A stretch of DNA of 64,000 nucleotides from an uncultured beta proteobacterium (lineage in GTDB: Bacteria > Pseudomonadota > Gammaproteobacteria > Burkholderiales > Burkholderiaceae_C), in NCBI GenBank assembly GCA_903876735.1, contig CAIRAW010000054.1:1-64000 (forward strand), given 5' to 3'. This document shows, piece by piece, positions 32,362 to 41,131 of the stretch. The position numbers and the translations under genes are program-made. Positions within the stretch are counted from its first letter, which is position 1, and every line of letters begins with the position of its first letter. The notes under the pieces were generated by a model. That model had not been told where the DNA came from. It ran no database searches and saw only the letters and a list, made by a program, of their open reading frames with translations.

Positions 32362-34731
32362 ATGCTGCCAGAACCCGCCATGAAGATCAAAGAGGCGAAA
32401 TCACACCCGTCGGGGGAGGGGGAGGGCGTGAGCGTCACCTCCGCAGCCAGCGACGACGCATTGCGTAGACGTGCTGAAGCCATCGCGCAACATGAGCATG
32501 CAGGGTTGAACGATCAGACGGAACTCGCGTGGCCTGGGCCGGCACAGCAAACGCTGCACGAACTGCGCGTGCACCAGATTGAACTGGAAATGCAAAATGA
32601 AGAACTGCGCCGCGCACAGGCCGAGCTTGACATTCAGCGCGAACGCTACTTTGACATCTATGACAACGCGCCGGTTGGCTATTGCATCGTTAACGACCGG
32701 GAATTGATTGTCGAGGCCAACCTCACAGCGGCGACCCTGCTCGGCGTCGCCCGCAATGCGCTCATCAAGCAACCCATCTTTCGCCTCCTGCGGCACGAAG
32801 GTCGGCCTATTTTTCATCAGATGTGCCAGCGACTCCTGGCTGGTGGTGAGCCGCAAACTTGCGAAGTGCAGCTAGTCGAGAATGACACAGCGCATACCTG
32901 GGTCCATCTGACTGCCAGTGCTGCGCATGATGATGCAGGCAAACCCGTGATGCGCATTGTGCTGAGCGACATCAGCGAGCGCAAACGAATCCAGTCTGAA
33001 CTCCAGAACATAAGGGAGTTTTCGGAAAACATCGTTGAAACCATGCGCGAACCGCTGCTGGTGCTCAACGCCAGACTGGAAGTCGTCTCGGCGAACCCCG
33101 GCTTCTACAAGACCTTCAAGGCATCGCCGGCGCAAACCATCGGCAAGGCCATCTATGACCTCGGCGACGGGCAATGGAACATTCCGAAGCTGCGCGTGCT
33201 GTTCGAGGAAATCATTCCCAATTCATCGGTGTTCGATGGCTATCTGGTGGAGCATGATTTTCCCGGAGTCGGGCGCAAGACCATGATCCTCAATGCCAGA
33301 GAGATTATTCAGCAGAGCAGGGGCCAGAAATTCATCCTGCTCGTCATGGAGGACATCACCGAGCGTCAAATGGCGGAAGGGCTGGTGCGCCATCATCTGG
33401 CCTACTACGACGCACTGACCAGGTTGGCGAACCGGGAACTGCTCAAGGACCGACTGCTGCAGTCGATGAAGGCCGGTCAGCGAAGCGGGCGTTATGGCGC
33501 CCTGGTATTCCTGGACATCGACAACTTCAAGTCGCTCAATGACACGCAAGGGCATGCCGCCGGCGACTTGCTGCTGATGGAAGTGGCCGAACGGTTGCGC
33601 AATTGTGTTCGCCAGATCGACTCCGTGGCCCGTTTTGGTGGTGATGAGTTTGTTGTGCTCCTCAACGACTTGCCCGCCGACCGGGCGCAGGCCCGCAGTC
33701 AGGCTGGATTGGTGGCCGAGAAAATCCGCAGTGTTCTGGCCATCCCCTATGCCTTGCAGGTGGCCAGCACCGAGGGCAGTTTGCCGCAGCCCCTGATACA
33801 CAACTGCACCGCCAGCCTCGGCGTGGTGCTGTTCCTGGGTCGGGAGTATTCGGAGGAAGAAATCATCAAGTGGGCCGATTTGGCGATGTACAAGGCCAAG
33901 GACGAAGGGCGCAACACCTTGTGCTTCTTTGACTCCCTGATGCAGATCGAGAACACGGCGCGTGTAGTTCTGGAAGAAGACCTGCGCGAAGCGCTCCTGA
34001 AAAAGCAGTTCACCGTCTATTATCAGGCCCAGGTTAGTGGCAAGAGCGAAATAACGGGCGTTGAAGCACTGCTGCGCTGGCAGCATCCGGTACGTGGCTG
34101 GGTGACCCCGTACGAGTTCATTCCGAAGGCGGAAACGACGGGGCTGATCCTTCCTCTGGGCTTGTGGGTTCTGGAGACGGCCTGCACCCAGCTGGCGCTG
34201 TGGGCCTTGCGCCCCGGAACTGCACACCTGACGATTGCGGTCAATGTCACCGCGCGTCAGTTCCATCAGGCAGATTTTTTGGACCAAGTGATGGCGGTGG
34301 CAGAGCGCACCGGCGCCAATCTCAATCGACTCAAATTGGAACTCACAGAAAGCGTGCTGATCGCCGATGTCGAAAGTGTCATCACCAAGATGAACACGCT
34401 CAAGAACAAAGGCGTCAGCTTTTCCCTGGACGACTTTGGCACCGGTTATTCATCGCTGTCCGCACTGAAACGCCTGCCGTTGGACCAGCTCAAGATCGGT
34501 CAGAATTTTGTGCGCGACATTCTGGTTGACCCGGATGACGCTGCCATCGCCAGAATGGTGGTCGCCTTGACTGAAAGCATGGGCTTGGCAGTGATCGCCG
34601 AGGGGGTTGAGTCCGAAGCACAGCGCGACTTTCTCGCCGGCCTGGGTTGTCACAACTACCAGGGCTATCTGTTCAGCGAGGCGCTGCCGGCAAAGGAGTT
34701 CGAGGCGCTTATGGCGCGATTGCGAGCCTGA
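32362..34731 (+). CDS. PAS-PAS-GGDEF-EAL cyclic-di-GMP signalling protein
   Basis: This 789-aa cytoplasmic protein has a coiled N-terminus, two PAS domains (about 95-210 and 219-338), a GGDEF domain with intact FGGDEF (425-430) and an I-site RQID (417-420), and an EAL domain with EALLRW (568-573), the loop DDFGTGYSS, and QGYLFS near the C-terminus. Both catalytic signatures look intact, so synthase and phosphodiesterase activity are each possible, with the GGDEF part perhaps acting as a GTP sensor. The start could be 32362 or 32380. There are no membrane segments, so the signal is probably intracellular. Confidence 0.94.
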   Translation: MLPEPAMKIKEAKSHPSGEGEGVSVTSAASDDALRRRAEAIAQHEHAGLNDQTELAWPGPAQQTLHELRVHQIELEMQNEELRRAQAELDIQRERYFDIYDNAPVGYCIVNDRELIVEANLTAATLLGVARNALIKQPIFRLLRHEGRPIFHQMCQRLLAGGEPQTCEVQLVENDTAHTWVHLTASAAHDDAGKPVMRIVLSDISERKRIQSELQNIREFSENIVETMREPLLVLNARLEVVSANPGFYKTFKASPAQTIGKAIYDLGDGQWNIPKLRVLFEEIIPNSSVFDGYLVEHDFPGVGRKTMILNAREIIQQSRGQKFILLVMEDITERQMAEGLVRHHLAYYDALTRLANRELLKDRLLQSMKAGQRSGRYGALVFLDIDNFKSLNDTQGHAAGDLLLMEVAERLRNCVRQIDSVARFGGDEFVVLLNDLPADRAQARSQAGLVAEKIRSVLAIPYALQVASTEGSLPQPLIHNCTASLGVVLFLGREYSEEEIIKWADLAMYKAKDEGRNTLCFFDSLMQIENTARVVLEEDLREALLKKQFTVYYQAQVSGKSEITGVEALLRWQHPVRGWVTPYEFIPKAETTGLILPLGLWVLETACTQLALWALRPGTAHLTIAVNVTARQFHQADFLDQVMAVAERTGANLNRLKLELTESVLIADVESVITKMNTLKNKGVSFSLDDFGTGYSSLSALKRLPLDQLKIGQNFVRDILVDPDDAAIARMVVALTESMGLAVIAEGVESEAQRDFLAGLGCHNYQGYLFSEALPAKEFEALMARLRA

Positions 34732-34762
34732 TTTCTGGCATATGCGGAACCGCAAAAGGGTT

Positions 34763-34791
34763 CCCGTATGGCGCCTTCGGCATGATACGGG
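34763..34791. terminator. Hairpin between convergent genes
   Basis: CCCGTAT (34763-34769) pairs with ATACGGG (34785-34791), with an inner GCC-TTC-GGC stem. It sits between the GGDEF-EAL gene and the convergent permease gene and may end transcription from either side. Confidence 0.45.
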
Positions 34792-34828
34792 CTACAGATC
34801 GAAAGAGCGGCCGCAATGACGCCAACGA

Positions 34829-35722
34829 TCAGTGCAGTTCCTGCAGCGGCGCCGGGCGCCACTTGGCGAGCTTGTTTTCGACGTGGGTCATCGCGTATTC
34901 CGCGGCCAGCGCCACGACCATGATGATGACAATGGCCGCATACATGCCGGCGGCGTCGAAAGAGCCCTTGGCCACATTGATGAGCAGACCGATGCCGTAA
35001 CGGGCGCCGACGAACTCACCGACGATGGCGCCGACGATGGCAAAGCCGAAGCTTACATGCAGCGAGGCAAAGATCCAACTCATGGCCGAGGGGATCACCA
35101 CCGAGCGCGTCAGTTGCCAGCCTTTGGCGCCCAGGATCTGCGCGTTAGCGAGCAGGTTGCGGTCAGCCTCCACCACGCCCTGAAAGGCGTTCGAGAACAC
35201 AACGAAGAACACCATGACAAAGGACAGCGCCACCTTGGAGGTTAGACCCAGGCCAAAGATCATGATGAAGATCGGGGCCAGCACCACGCGCGGTACCGAG
35301 TTGATGACCTTGATGTAGATCGAGAACACATCGGCCAGCATCCGGTTGCGTCCGAGCGCGATGCCGGCAATGATGCCGGCGATGGAGCCCGAGAAAAAGC
35401 CCAGCAATGATTCTTCCATCGTCACCCAGAGGTGGAACCAGAGCGGACCTTCGGAAGTGCCTTCCAGGATCCACTCCTGCAAACGCAGCACGATGGCCCA
35501 CGGGCTGGAGAAGAAGAAGGGGTCGATCAGCTTGAAGCCAACCGCCAGTTGCCAGCCGCCGAGAAAGACGACCAGAATGAAGTAGCGCCAGAAGTAGACA
35601 GCAAAGTGGCGCCGGCGCGCGGCCAGTGCGGCTGCGGCCTCGATCTCGGCATCTGAAGTGCCGGGCTGAAAGACAGGTGCGTTGGGTTTTGTTGTGTTGG
35701 TCATGGTGGTCATGGTGGTCAT
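34829..35722 (-). CDS. ABC transporter permease, nitrate/sulfonate/taurine type
   Basis: This 297-aa SsuC/TauC-like permease has six membrane segments and the EAA-type loop with ANAQILGAKGWQLTRSVVIP. It begins with a tandem MTTMTTMTN caused by repeated TGGTCATGG units, so three ATGs (35722, 35713, 35704) are candidate starts. The first directly abuts the ATPase stop codon. It forms an importer with the ATPase (35723) and periplasmic receptor (36555) encoded on the same strand. Confidence 0.93.
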   Translation of the reverse strand: MTTMTTMTNTTKPNAPVFQPGTSDAEIEAAAALAARRRHFAVYFWRYFILVVFLGGWQLAVGFKLIDPFFFSSPWAIVLRLQEWILEGTSEGPLWFHLWVTMEESLLGFFSGSIAGIIAGIALGRNRMLADVFSIYIKVINSVPRVVLAPIFIMIFGLGLTSKVALSFVMVFFVVFSNAFQGVVEADRNLLANAQILGAKGWQLTRSVVIPSAMSWIFASLHVSFGFAIVGAIVGEFVGARYGIGLLINVAKGSFDAAGMYAAIVIIMVVALAAEYAMTHVENKLAKWRPAPLQELH

Positions 35723-36541
35723 TCAGGCAACCCGGGATTCGTCACGCGCAGCGCCACGCAGCACTTCGTCACGCAGGTCTTCCCAGATCGTGCGTGCGAT
35801 GTCGATGAAGGCTTTGTCATAGCGGATTTCGCTCACGATGCGCGGGCGCGGGATGTCGATGGTGTAGACCGATTTGACGGTGGCTGGCCCTGAGGTCAGC
35901 ACAAAGACCTTGTCGGCCAGCGCAATTGCTTCTTCCAGGTCGTGGGTGACGAACACCACGGAGGCCTTGGACTGCGACCAGAGTTTGAGCAGTTCTTCGT
36001 GCATCAGGACGCGGGTCTGCACATCGAGTGCAGAAAACGGCTCGTCCATCAACAGGATTTGTGGCTCGTTGATAAAGGTCTGGGCCAGTGAGACGCGCTT
36101 GCGCATGCCGCCTGACAACTGGTGCGGATACTTGGTCTCATGCTGGGACAGGTTGACCCGGGCCAGCCAGTCGCGCGCCTTGGCATAGGCCTGCTCTTTG
36201 GGCATGCCCCGAAACAGCGGACCGGTCACGACGTTGTCGATCACGCTGCGCCATGGAAACAGGGCATCGGTCTGAAAGACAAAACCAATACGTGGGTCGA
36301 TGCCGTTCACCGGCGCACCCATGACGCGAACTTCGCCGGCCGAGGGTTTGGCCAGGCCGGTGACCAGGTTCAGCGTGGTGGATTTGCCGCAACCAGTCGG
36401 GCCGACCACCGCCACGAATTCGCCACGCGCGACGCTCATGTTGAACTCGCGCAAGGCGGTCATGGACTTGCCGTCCGGCGTCAGGAAACGCCGGCTGACG
36501 TTGATCAGTTCGATCGCCGGGCTGTTGTTGTCAGGGGTCAT
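35723..36541 (-). CDS. ABC transporter ATPase, nitrate/sulfonate/taurine type
   Basis: This 272-aa ATPase has Walker A GPTGCGKST, the Q-loop in GFVFQTDALFPW, the signature LSGGMRKRVSLAQ, Walker B ILLMDEPFSALD and the switch His in FVTHDLEE, all typical of SsuB/TauB proteins. It energises the importer made with the permease (stop and start codons adjacent) and the NMT1-like receptor 13 bases upstream. Confidence 0.94.
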   Translation of the reverse strand: MTPDNNSPAIELINVSRRFLTPDGKSMTALREFNMSVARGEFVAVVGPTGCGKSTTLNLVTGLAKPSAGEVRVMGAPVNGIDPRIGFVFQTDALFPWRSVIDNVVTGPLFRGMPKEQAYAKARDWLARVNLSQHETKYPHQLSGGMRKRVSLAQTFINEPQILLMDEPFSALDVQTRVLMHEELLKLWSQSKASVVFVTHDLEEAIALADKVFVLTSGPATVKSVYTIDIPRPRIVSEIRYDKAFIDIARTIWEDLRDEVLRGAARDESRVA

Positions 36542-36554
36542 GGGTGTGATGGCT

Positions 36555-37565
36555 TTACTTGGCGTTCTTGACGAACTCGGTGGTGAAAGTCTTGGACAGG
36601 TCGATGGATTTGCCTTTGACGTTCTTGGAGAAGGCCGACAACACGGCCAGCACCGTTTCTGGTCCGCCGGTCGGCATCACGCCGTCGGGCGTGAACATGG
36701 CCTTGCCGTCGGCCAGTGCCTTGATGTAGCCGTCCTTGTCACCGGCGTAAAAGTCTTTGGGCATCTTGTCGGCGATCTCGGCCGCGCTGTGTGTATTGAT
36801 GAACTTGAGCGTCTTGACGAAGGCGTTGGCAAGCTTCTGGACCAGGGGTTTGTTTTTGGCCACCCAGTCGCTCGACATGTAAAGCGAGGCGGCCGGGTAG
36901 GTGCCACCCAGGGCTGCCTTGGTCTTTTCAACGGTTCGCATGTCCACCAGGATCCGCGCTTCGCCGGTCTTGAGCATGCGCGAAATGGTGGGTTCGGTTG
37001 TCATGCCCGCCTGGATTTTGTCCTGCTGCATGGCCATGATGAAGGTGGTGCCGGCGCCGACCGGTATGGTGCTGAATTCGCCCAGTGGCACGCCGGACTT
37101 CACCATCAGGTACTGCGACAGGAAGTTGGTCGACGAACCCAGCCCTGTCACGCCCAGGCTCTTGCCGCGCAGGTCGGCCATGGATTTGATTTCCGGGTGC
37201 TTGGTCGAGACCAGTTCGACCTCGCCCGGGGCCTGGCTGAATTGCACCACCGACTGCACGTATTTGCCCTTGGCCTGCAGATCGACGCAGTGGTCGTAGA
37301 AACCGACCACGCCCTGCACAGCACCGGCCAGCATTTCATTCTCGGCGTCGACGCCCGAGGCTTCGTTGAGCAACTCGACATCGAGTCCCTCGGCCTTGAA
37401 GTAGCCCAGGCTTTCGGTCAGCTTGGCCGGCAGATAAATCTGCTTTTCATAGCCGCCAATGATGATGGTGACCTTGTCGGCGGCCAGAGCGGCGGAGGAA
37501 GCTACTACAACAGCGGCCAGTGTCAAGGCCTGGAACAAGCGGCTTGGGCTAAGTTTGAATTTCAT
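36555..37565 (-). CDS. ABC transporter substrate-binding protein (NMT1/THI5-like)
   Basis: This 336-aa periplasmic receptor has a signal peptide (about 1-28, ending AALA) and an NMT1/SsuA-like fold, including an IIGGYEKQIYLPAKLTE N-terminal strand. It is the first gene of the importer operon. Relatives bind sulfonates, pyrimidine precursors, aromatic carboxylates or riboflavin, so the ligand is open. The operon is divergent from a TctD/TctE-like two-component system, which may control it. Confidence 0.92.
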   Translation of the reverse strand: MKFKLSPSRLFQALTLAAVVVASSAALAADKVTIIIGGYEKQIYLPAKLTESLGYFKAEGLDVELLNEASGVDAENEMLAGAVQGVVGFYDHCVDLQAKGKYVQSVVQFSQAPGEVELVSTKHPEIKSMADLRGKSLGVTGLGSSTNFLSQYLMVKSGVPLGEFSTIPVGAGTTFIMAMQQDKIQAGMTTEPTISRMLKTGEARILVDMRTVEKTKAALGGTYPAASLYMSSDWVAKNKPLVQKLANAFVKTLKFINTHSAAEIADKMPKDFYAGDKDGYIKALADGKAMFTPDGVMPTGGPETVLAVLSAFSKNVKGKSIDLSKTFTTEFVKNAK

Positions 37566-37638
37566 GGGATCTCCTGGGTTGATCGGATGGCGAACGATAG
37601 TGGCATGAGGCTTTCAATCGGCTTTCAGTCTGCTTATC

Positions 37639-37655
37639 CTAGGGTAAGTACCTAG
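37639..37655. promoter_or_regulatory. Inverted repeat in the divergent promoter region
   Basis: CTAGGGTAAGTACCTAG contains a 5-bp perfect inverted repeat extended imperfectly to 7-8 bp. It lies between the divergent receptor and response-regulator genes and is a candidate response-regulator box. Confidence 0.4.
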
Positions 37656-37713
37656 ATTGCGTCGGCGTCTATGATCGGCCATCATTTTTCAGAGCCTACT
37701 TTAGCTGCAAGCC

Positions 37714-38388
37714 ATGCGAATCCTGGTCGTCGAAGACAACGTCGAGTTGGCGCAATGGTTGCAGCGCAACCTGCGCCAGCAGCAATATGCCGTTGACTGG
37801 ATCGACAACGGGGTTGATGCCGACTTCGCGCTGCGCTGTGAACACTACGATCTGGTGATTCTGGACCTGGCACTGCCCCGGATGAACGGACGCGAGGTGC
37901 TGCAGCGCCTGCGGGCGCGACAGGATGCAACGCCGGTACTGGTGCTGACCGCCAACAACAGCGTGCAGAGCCGGGTTAGCGAACTCGATGAAGGCGCGGA
38001 CGACTACATGGCCAAGCCCTTTGAAGTCGAGGAACTTGAGGCGCGCATCCGCATGCTGCTGCGCCGTGCCGCAGGCCAGCCGAGTCCGGTGATCAGTTCC
38101 GGCGACCTGAGCTACAACACGAACACACGTGAATTCAGGATTGGGCAGCAAGCCCTGGCACTAACACCGCGCGAGCGCGCAGTGCTGGAGGTCCTGATAC
38201 GCAAGGTCGGCGCCACGGTGACCAAGCAGGCACTGGCGCAAAGCCTGTTTTCGCTCGATGAAGACGTATCGACCGAGGCGATCGAAATCTATGTTTATCG
38301 CTTGCGCAAGAAACTCGAAACCAGTTCGGCCCGGATCATGACTTTGCGTGGGCTGGGTTACCTTCTGCGCCAGACCGGCCATGAGTAG
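37714..38388 (+). CDS. Response regulator, OmpR/PhoB family (TctD-like)
   Basis: This 224-aa protein has a receiver domain (1-115) with acidic pair Glu7/Asp8, phosphoacceptor Asp51 in VILDLALP and Lys near 101 (YMAKPFE), plus a winged-helix DNA-binding domain (about 125-220). It overlaps the kinase gene by 8 bases, so the two form a cognate pair. Similarity of the partner kinase to TctE suggests carboxylate sensing. The divergent ABC operon is the most obvious target and tctBA a more distant one. Confidence 0.94.
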   Translation: MRILVVEDNVELAQWLQRNLRQQQYAVDWIDNGVDADFALRCEHYDLVILDLALPRMNGREVLQRLRARQDATPVLVLTANNSVQSRVSELDEGADDYMAKPFEVEELEARIRMLLRRAAGQPSPVISSGDLSYNTNTREFRIGQQALALTPRERAVLEVLIRKVGATVTKQALAQSLFSLDEDVSTEAIEIYVYRLRKKLETSSARIMTLRGLGYLLRQTGHE

Positions 38389-39760
38389 AAGCCTCAGAAA
38401 TCAGTTGCTGGCATGGGTCCTGCTGCCATTGGCCAGCGCGGTCGCGATTGATGCCTGGCTTGAGTACCGAAGCTCGGTCGATACCGCTTCTGTGATCCAG
38501 GACAACATGCTGCTCGGCTCGGCGCGAATGATCGCCGAGCAGATCAGCTTTGAGAATGGTGCGTTTGAGCACCTGATCCCGCCCGCTGCGCTGGAGCTTT
38601 TCGAGTCCCAGAACGCGGACCGGATTTATTACCGGGTGACCACTGGTGGCGGCCATTTGCTGGCGGGATACACCGACCTGCCCGTGCCAAAAGCCGCTGC
38701 TTCATCCGAATCCCCTTACTACTTTGGCGCCACGATGCGCGGCGAAGCGGTGCGCGTGGTGGCCTTCTTCCAGCCGGTGATCGGCAACCCGTCCGCCTTG
38801 CCCGTGGTTGTGGAAGTGGCGCAAACCATGCGCGGGCGTGAGCAACTGACCGGCAAACTCTGGCTCCACGCGGTGGAACAGCAGGTGCTGATACTGGCGC
38901 TGGTCGCAGTCTTCATCCTGTTTGGGCTGCACCGCGGCCTACAGCCCCTGATCCGCCTGCGCAACGATGTCCGTTCGCGTCAGGAAGGTTCGTTGCAGCC
39001 CCTGCAGAACAACGGTGTGCCAGCGGAGTTGCTGCCGCTGGTTGAAGCCTTTAACGACTACATCGCCCGTCTGGAAAATTACACCAATCGGCGTGGCATC
39101 TTCATCCAGAACGTCGCGCACCAGTTGCGCACGCCGCTGACCGTGCTGACGACCCAGATCAGCGATGCCCTGCGCGCGCCGGACAAGCCATCCGCTGATG
39201 GGTCGCTGCTGGCCGCGCGCCGCACGCTGCAGCAGACCGCCCGACTGGTGAACCAGTTCCTGACTCTGTCCTCGGCGCAGGCCTTCGTCGCCACCCGAAA
39301 GCCCATGCGCACGCAGGACTGCTGCGAGCTTGTCCAGACGGTGCTGGAAGACCTGGCGCTGCAGGCGCACGGCAAGGGCATCGATCTCGGTTTCGAGCGG
39401 CTCGGCGGCGAGGCCGTGATTCTGGCCGATGCGGTGGCGCTGCGCGAAATCACGATGAACCTGCTTGACAACGCCATCCGCTATACGCCGGAAAACGGCA
39501 CTGTGACAGTGCGAGTCGAGTCGGGTGCTGGCAAGTTGGTACTGGCGGTGGAAGACAATGGCCCGGGCGTGGTGCAGGAGAACCGGGACAAGATCTTTGA
39601 GCGCTTCTTTCGCGTTGACGGTAGCGAAGCCGGCGGTAGCGGCCTTGGACTGGCGATTGTCAGGGAACTGGTCGAACAGTGCGGCGGTGTGATCCGGGTC
39701 GGGACACCACCCCAGGGCGGGCACGGCCTGTTGGTGCTGGTTGAATTCGTTTCAAGTTGA
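38381..39760 (+). CDS. Sensor histidine kinase (TctE-like)
   Basis: This 460-aa membrane kinase has two membrane segments (about 8-26 and 167-185) around a periplasmic 2CSK_N-type domain characteristic of TctE, then HisKA with His247 in FIQNVAHQLRTP, and HATPase_c with N, G1 and G2 boxes (LLDNAIRYTP, EDNGPGV, GGSGLGLAI). It phosphorylates the overlapping response regulator. TctE relatives sense tricarboxylates. The ligand here is inferred only. Confidence 0.94.
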   Translation: MSRSLRNQLLAWVLLPLASAVAIDAWLEYRSSVDTASVIQDNMLLGSARMIAEQISFENGAFEHLIPPAALELFESQNADRIYYRVTTGGGHLLAGYTDLPVPKAAASSESPYYFGATMRGEAVRVVAFFQPVIGNPSALPVVVEVAQTMRGREQLTGKLWLHAVEQQVLILALVAVFILFGLHRGLQPLIRLRNDVRSRQEGSLQPLQNNGVPAELLPLVEAFNDYIARLENYTNRRGIFIQNVAHQLRTPLTVLTTQISDALRAPDKPSADGSLLAARRTLQQTARLVNQFLTLSSAQAFVATRKPMRTQDCCELVQTVLEDLALQAHGKGIDLGFERLGGEAVILADAVALREITMNLLDNAIRYTPENGTVTVRVESGAGKLVLAVEDNGPGVVQENRDKIFERFFRVDGSEAGGSGLGLAIVRELVEQCGGVIRVGTPPQGGHGLLVLVEFVSS

Positions 39761-39808
39761 GCCGCGCATGGCATCTGTCTTGCGTCACAATGGCAACAGA
39801 CATCTGCT

Positions 39809-41101
39809 ATGCAAAGTAAAAACCAACTTCAGCAACATCCGCAACGAGCGGTTCTGCACAATGAAATCCATGCCCGGCCACCGCAGGCGCTCAATGCACC
39901 ACTGGCGATCTCGCATGTGGTCATGGCCTGCGACGCGGCGCAGCGCGAGGCCAGCCGCGCCCACATCGCGGCGCTGCTGCGCGACCACCATCTGCCGCAA
40001 CCGGATCCGCAGTCCAGCCACTTGCGCATGGACCTGGCGGCCTTTCACCTGCGCTGGGAGTTGCATACTGAATTTGTGACCTGGACCTTTCTCGTTCCCC
40101 TGGCCAACGAGCGACTGGGCGAGGGCGAGCTCTCACGTGCACTGCAGGCCGTGCCGCAGGACTGGTTTGCCGCATTGCCAGGCCAGTGCCTCTCCAGCCT
40201 GCACCTGTGGGCGCTGCCAAATCACGCCTTTGGTAGCGCAAGCCTGGTCAAGCAAATGCTGCTGGAGGACACGCTGGTGGCCTCCAGCGTGGCGGGAGGC
40301 GGCGCCGAGGCCTATACTGATTTTGCGATTCATGCCGATGGTTTTTCGCGCATGCTGCTGCTGGTGGGCAAGCTGTCACCACGCCGCCTCGGGCGTCTGG
40401 TGCAGCGACTGCTCGAGATCGAGACCTACCGCATGACGGCCCTGCTTGGCCTGCCGGCGGCGCGCGAGGTCGGCAGCGTGCTGGCCAGCGCCGAGCGCGA
40501 ACTGGCCGAACTCGCCAGCGCCATCCGCAGCGCGGTGACAACAGACGAGCCCATGCTGCTGGACCGCCTGACCAAGCTGGCGGGCCAGGTCGAGAGCCAG
40601 CACGCGGCAACGCACGCGCGCTTTTCCGCCAGCACGGCTTACTTCGAATTGGTCGACAAGCGCATCAGTGACATCGATGAATCGGCGCTGCCGGGCATGC
40701 AGACCATCGGCGAATTCATGGAGCGCCGCCTGAGCCCGGCGCGCGGAACCTGCGAGTGGGCGGCGCGCCGGCAGGACGCCTTGTCGCAACGCGTATCGCG
40801 CATCAGCAACCTGCTGCGCACGCGCGTCGAGATCGAGCAGCAGCAAAGCAGCCAGGCCTTGCTGGCCACCATGAACCAGCGCCAGGACATCCAGATCAAG
40901 CTGCAGTCAACGGTCGAAGGCCTGTCGGTCGCGGCCATCACCTATTACATCGTCGGTCTGGTCAGCTACCTGGCCAAAGGTTCTTCCAAACTGGGTTGGC
41001 CCTGGAGTGCCGAAAGCACGGCGGCGGCGGCCATTCCCTTTGTCGCGTTCGGTGTTTGGTGGTCGTTGCGCCGACTGCACCACAAGGTCTTCAAGAACTG
41101 A
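39809..41101 (+). CDS. DUF3422 family protein
   Basis: This 430-aa protein belongs to the DUF3422 family common in alpha- and beta-proteobacteria. It opens with the NEIHARPP motif near residue 18, has a long helical middle part, and ends with two closely spaced C-terminal membrane segments (about 368-390 and 400-420), so it is probably anchored in the inner membrane. The function is unknown. It lies 30 bases before a gamma-glutamyltransferase gene. Confidence 0.88.
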   Translation: MQSKNQLQQHPQRAVLHNEIHARPPQALNAPLAISHVVMACDAAQREASRAHIAALLRDHHLPQPDPQSSHLRMDLAAFHLRWELHTEFVTWTFLVPLANERLGEGELSRALQAVPQDWFAALPGQCLSSLHLWALPNHAFGSASLVKQMLLEDTLVASSVAGGGAEAYTDFAIHADGFSRMLLLVGKLSPRRLGRLVQRLLEIETYRMTALLGLPAAREVGSVLASAERELAELASAIRSAVTTDEPMLLDRLTKLAGQVESQHAATHARFSASTAYFELVDKRISDIDESALPGMQTIGEFMERRLSPARGTCEWAARRQDALSQRVSRISNLLRTRVEIEQQQSSQALLATMNQRQDIQIKLQSTVEGLSVAAITYYIVGLVSYLAKGSSKLGWPWSAESTAAAAIPFVAFGVWWSLRRLHHKVFKN

Positions 41102-41131
41102 ACGCAGCAGTCATCCCGCACGGATTCCCAC

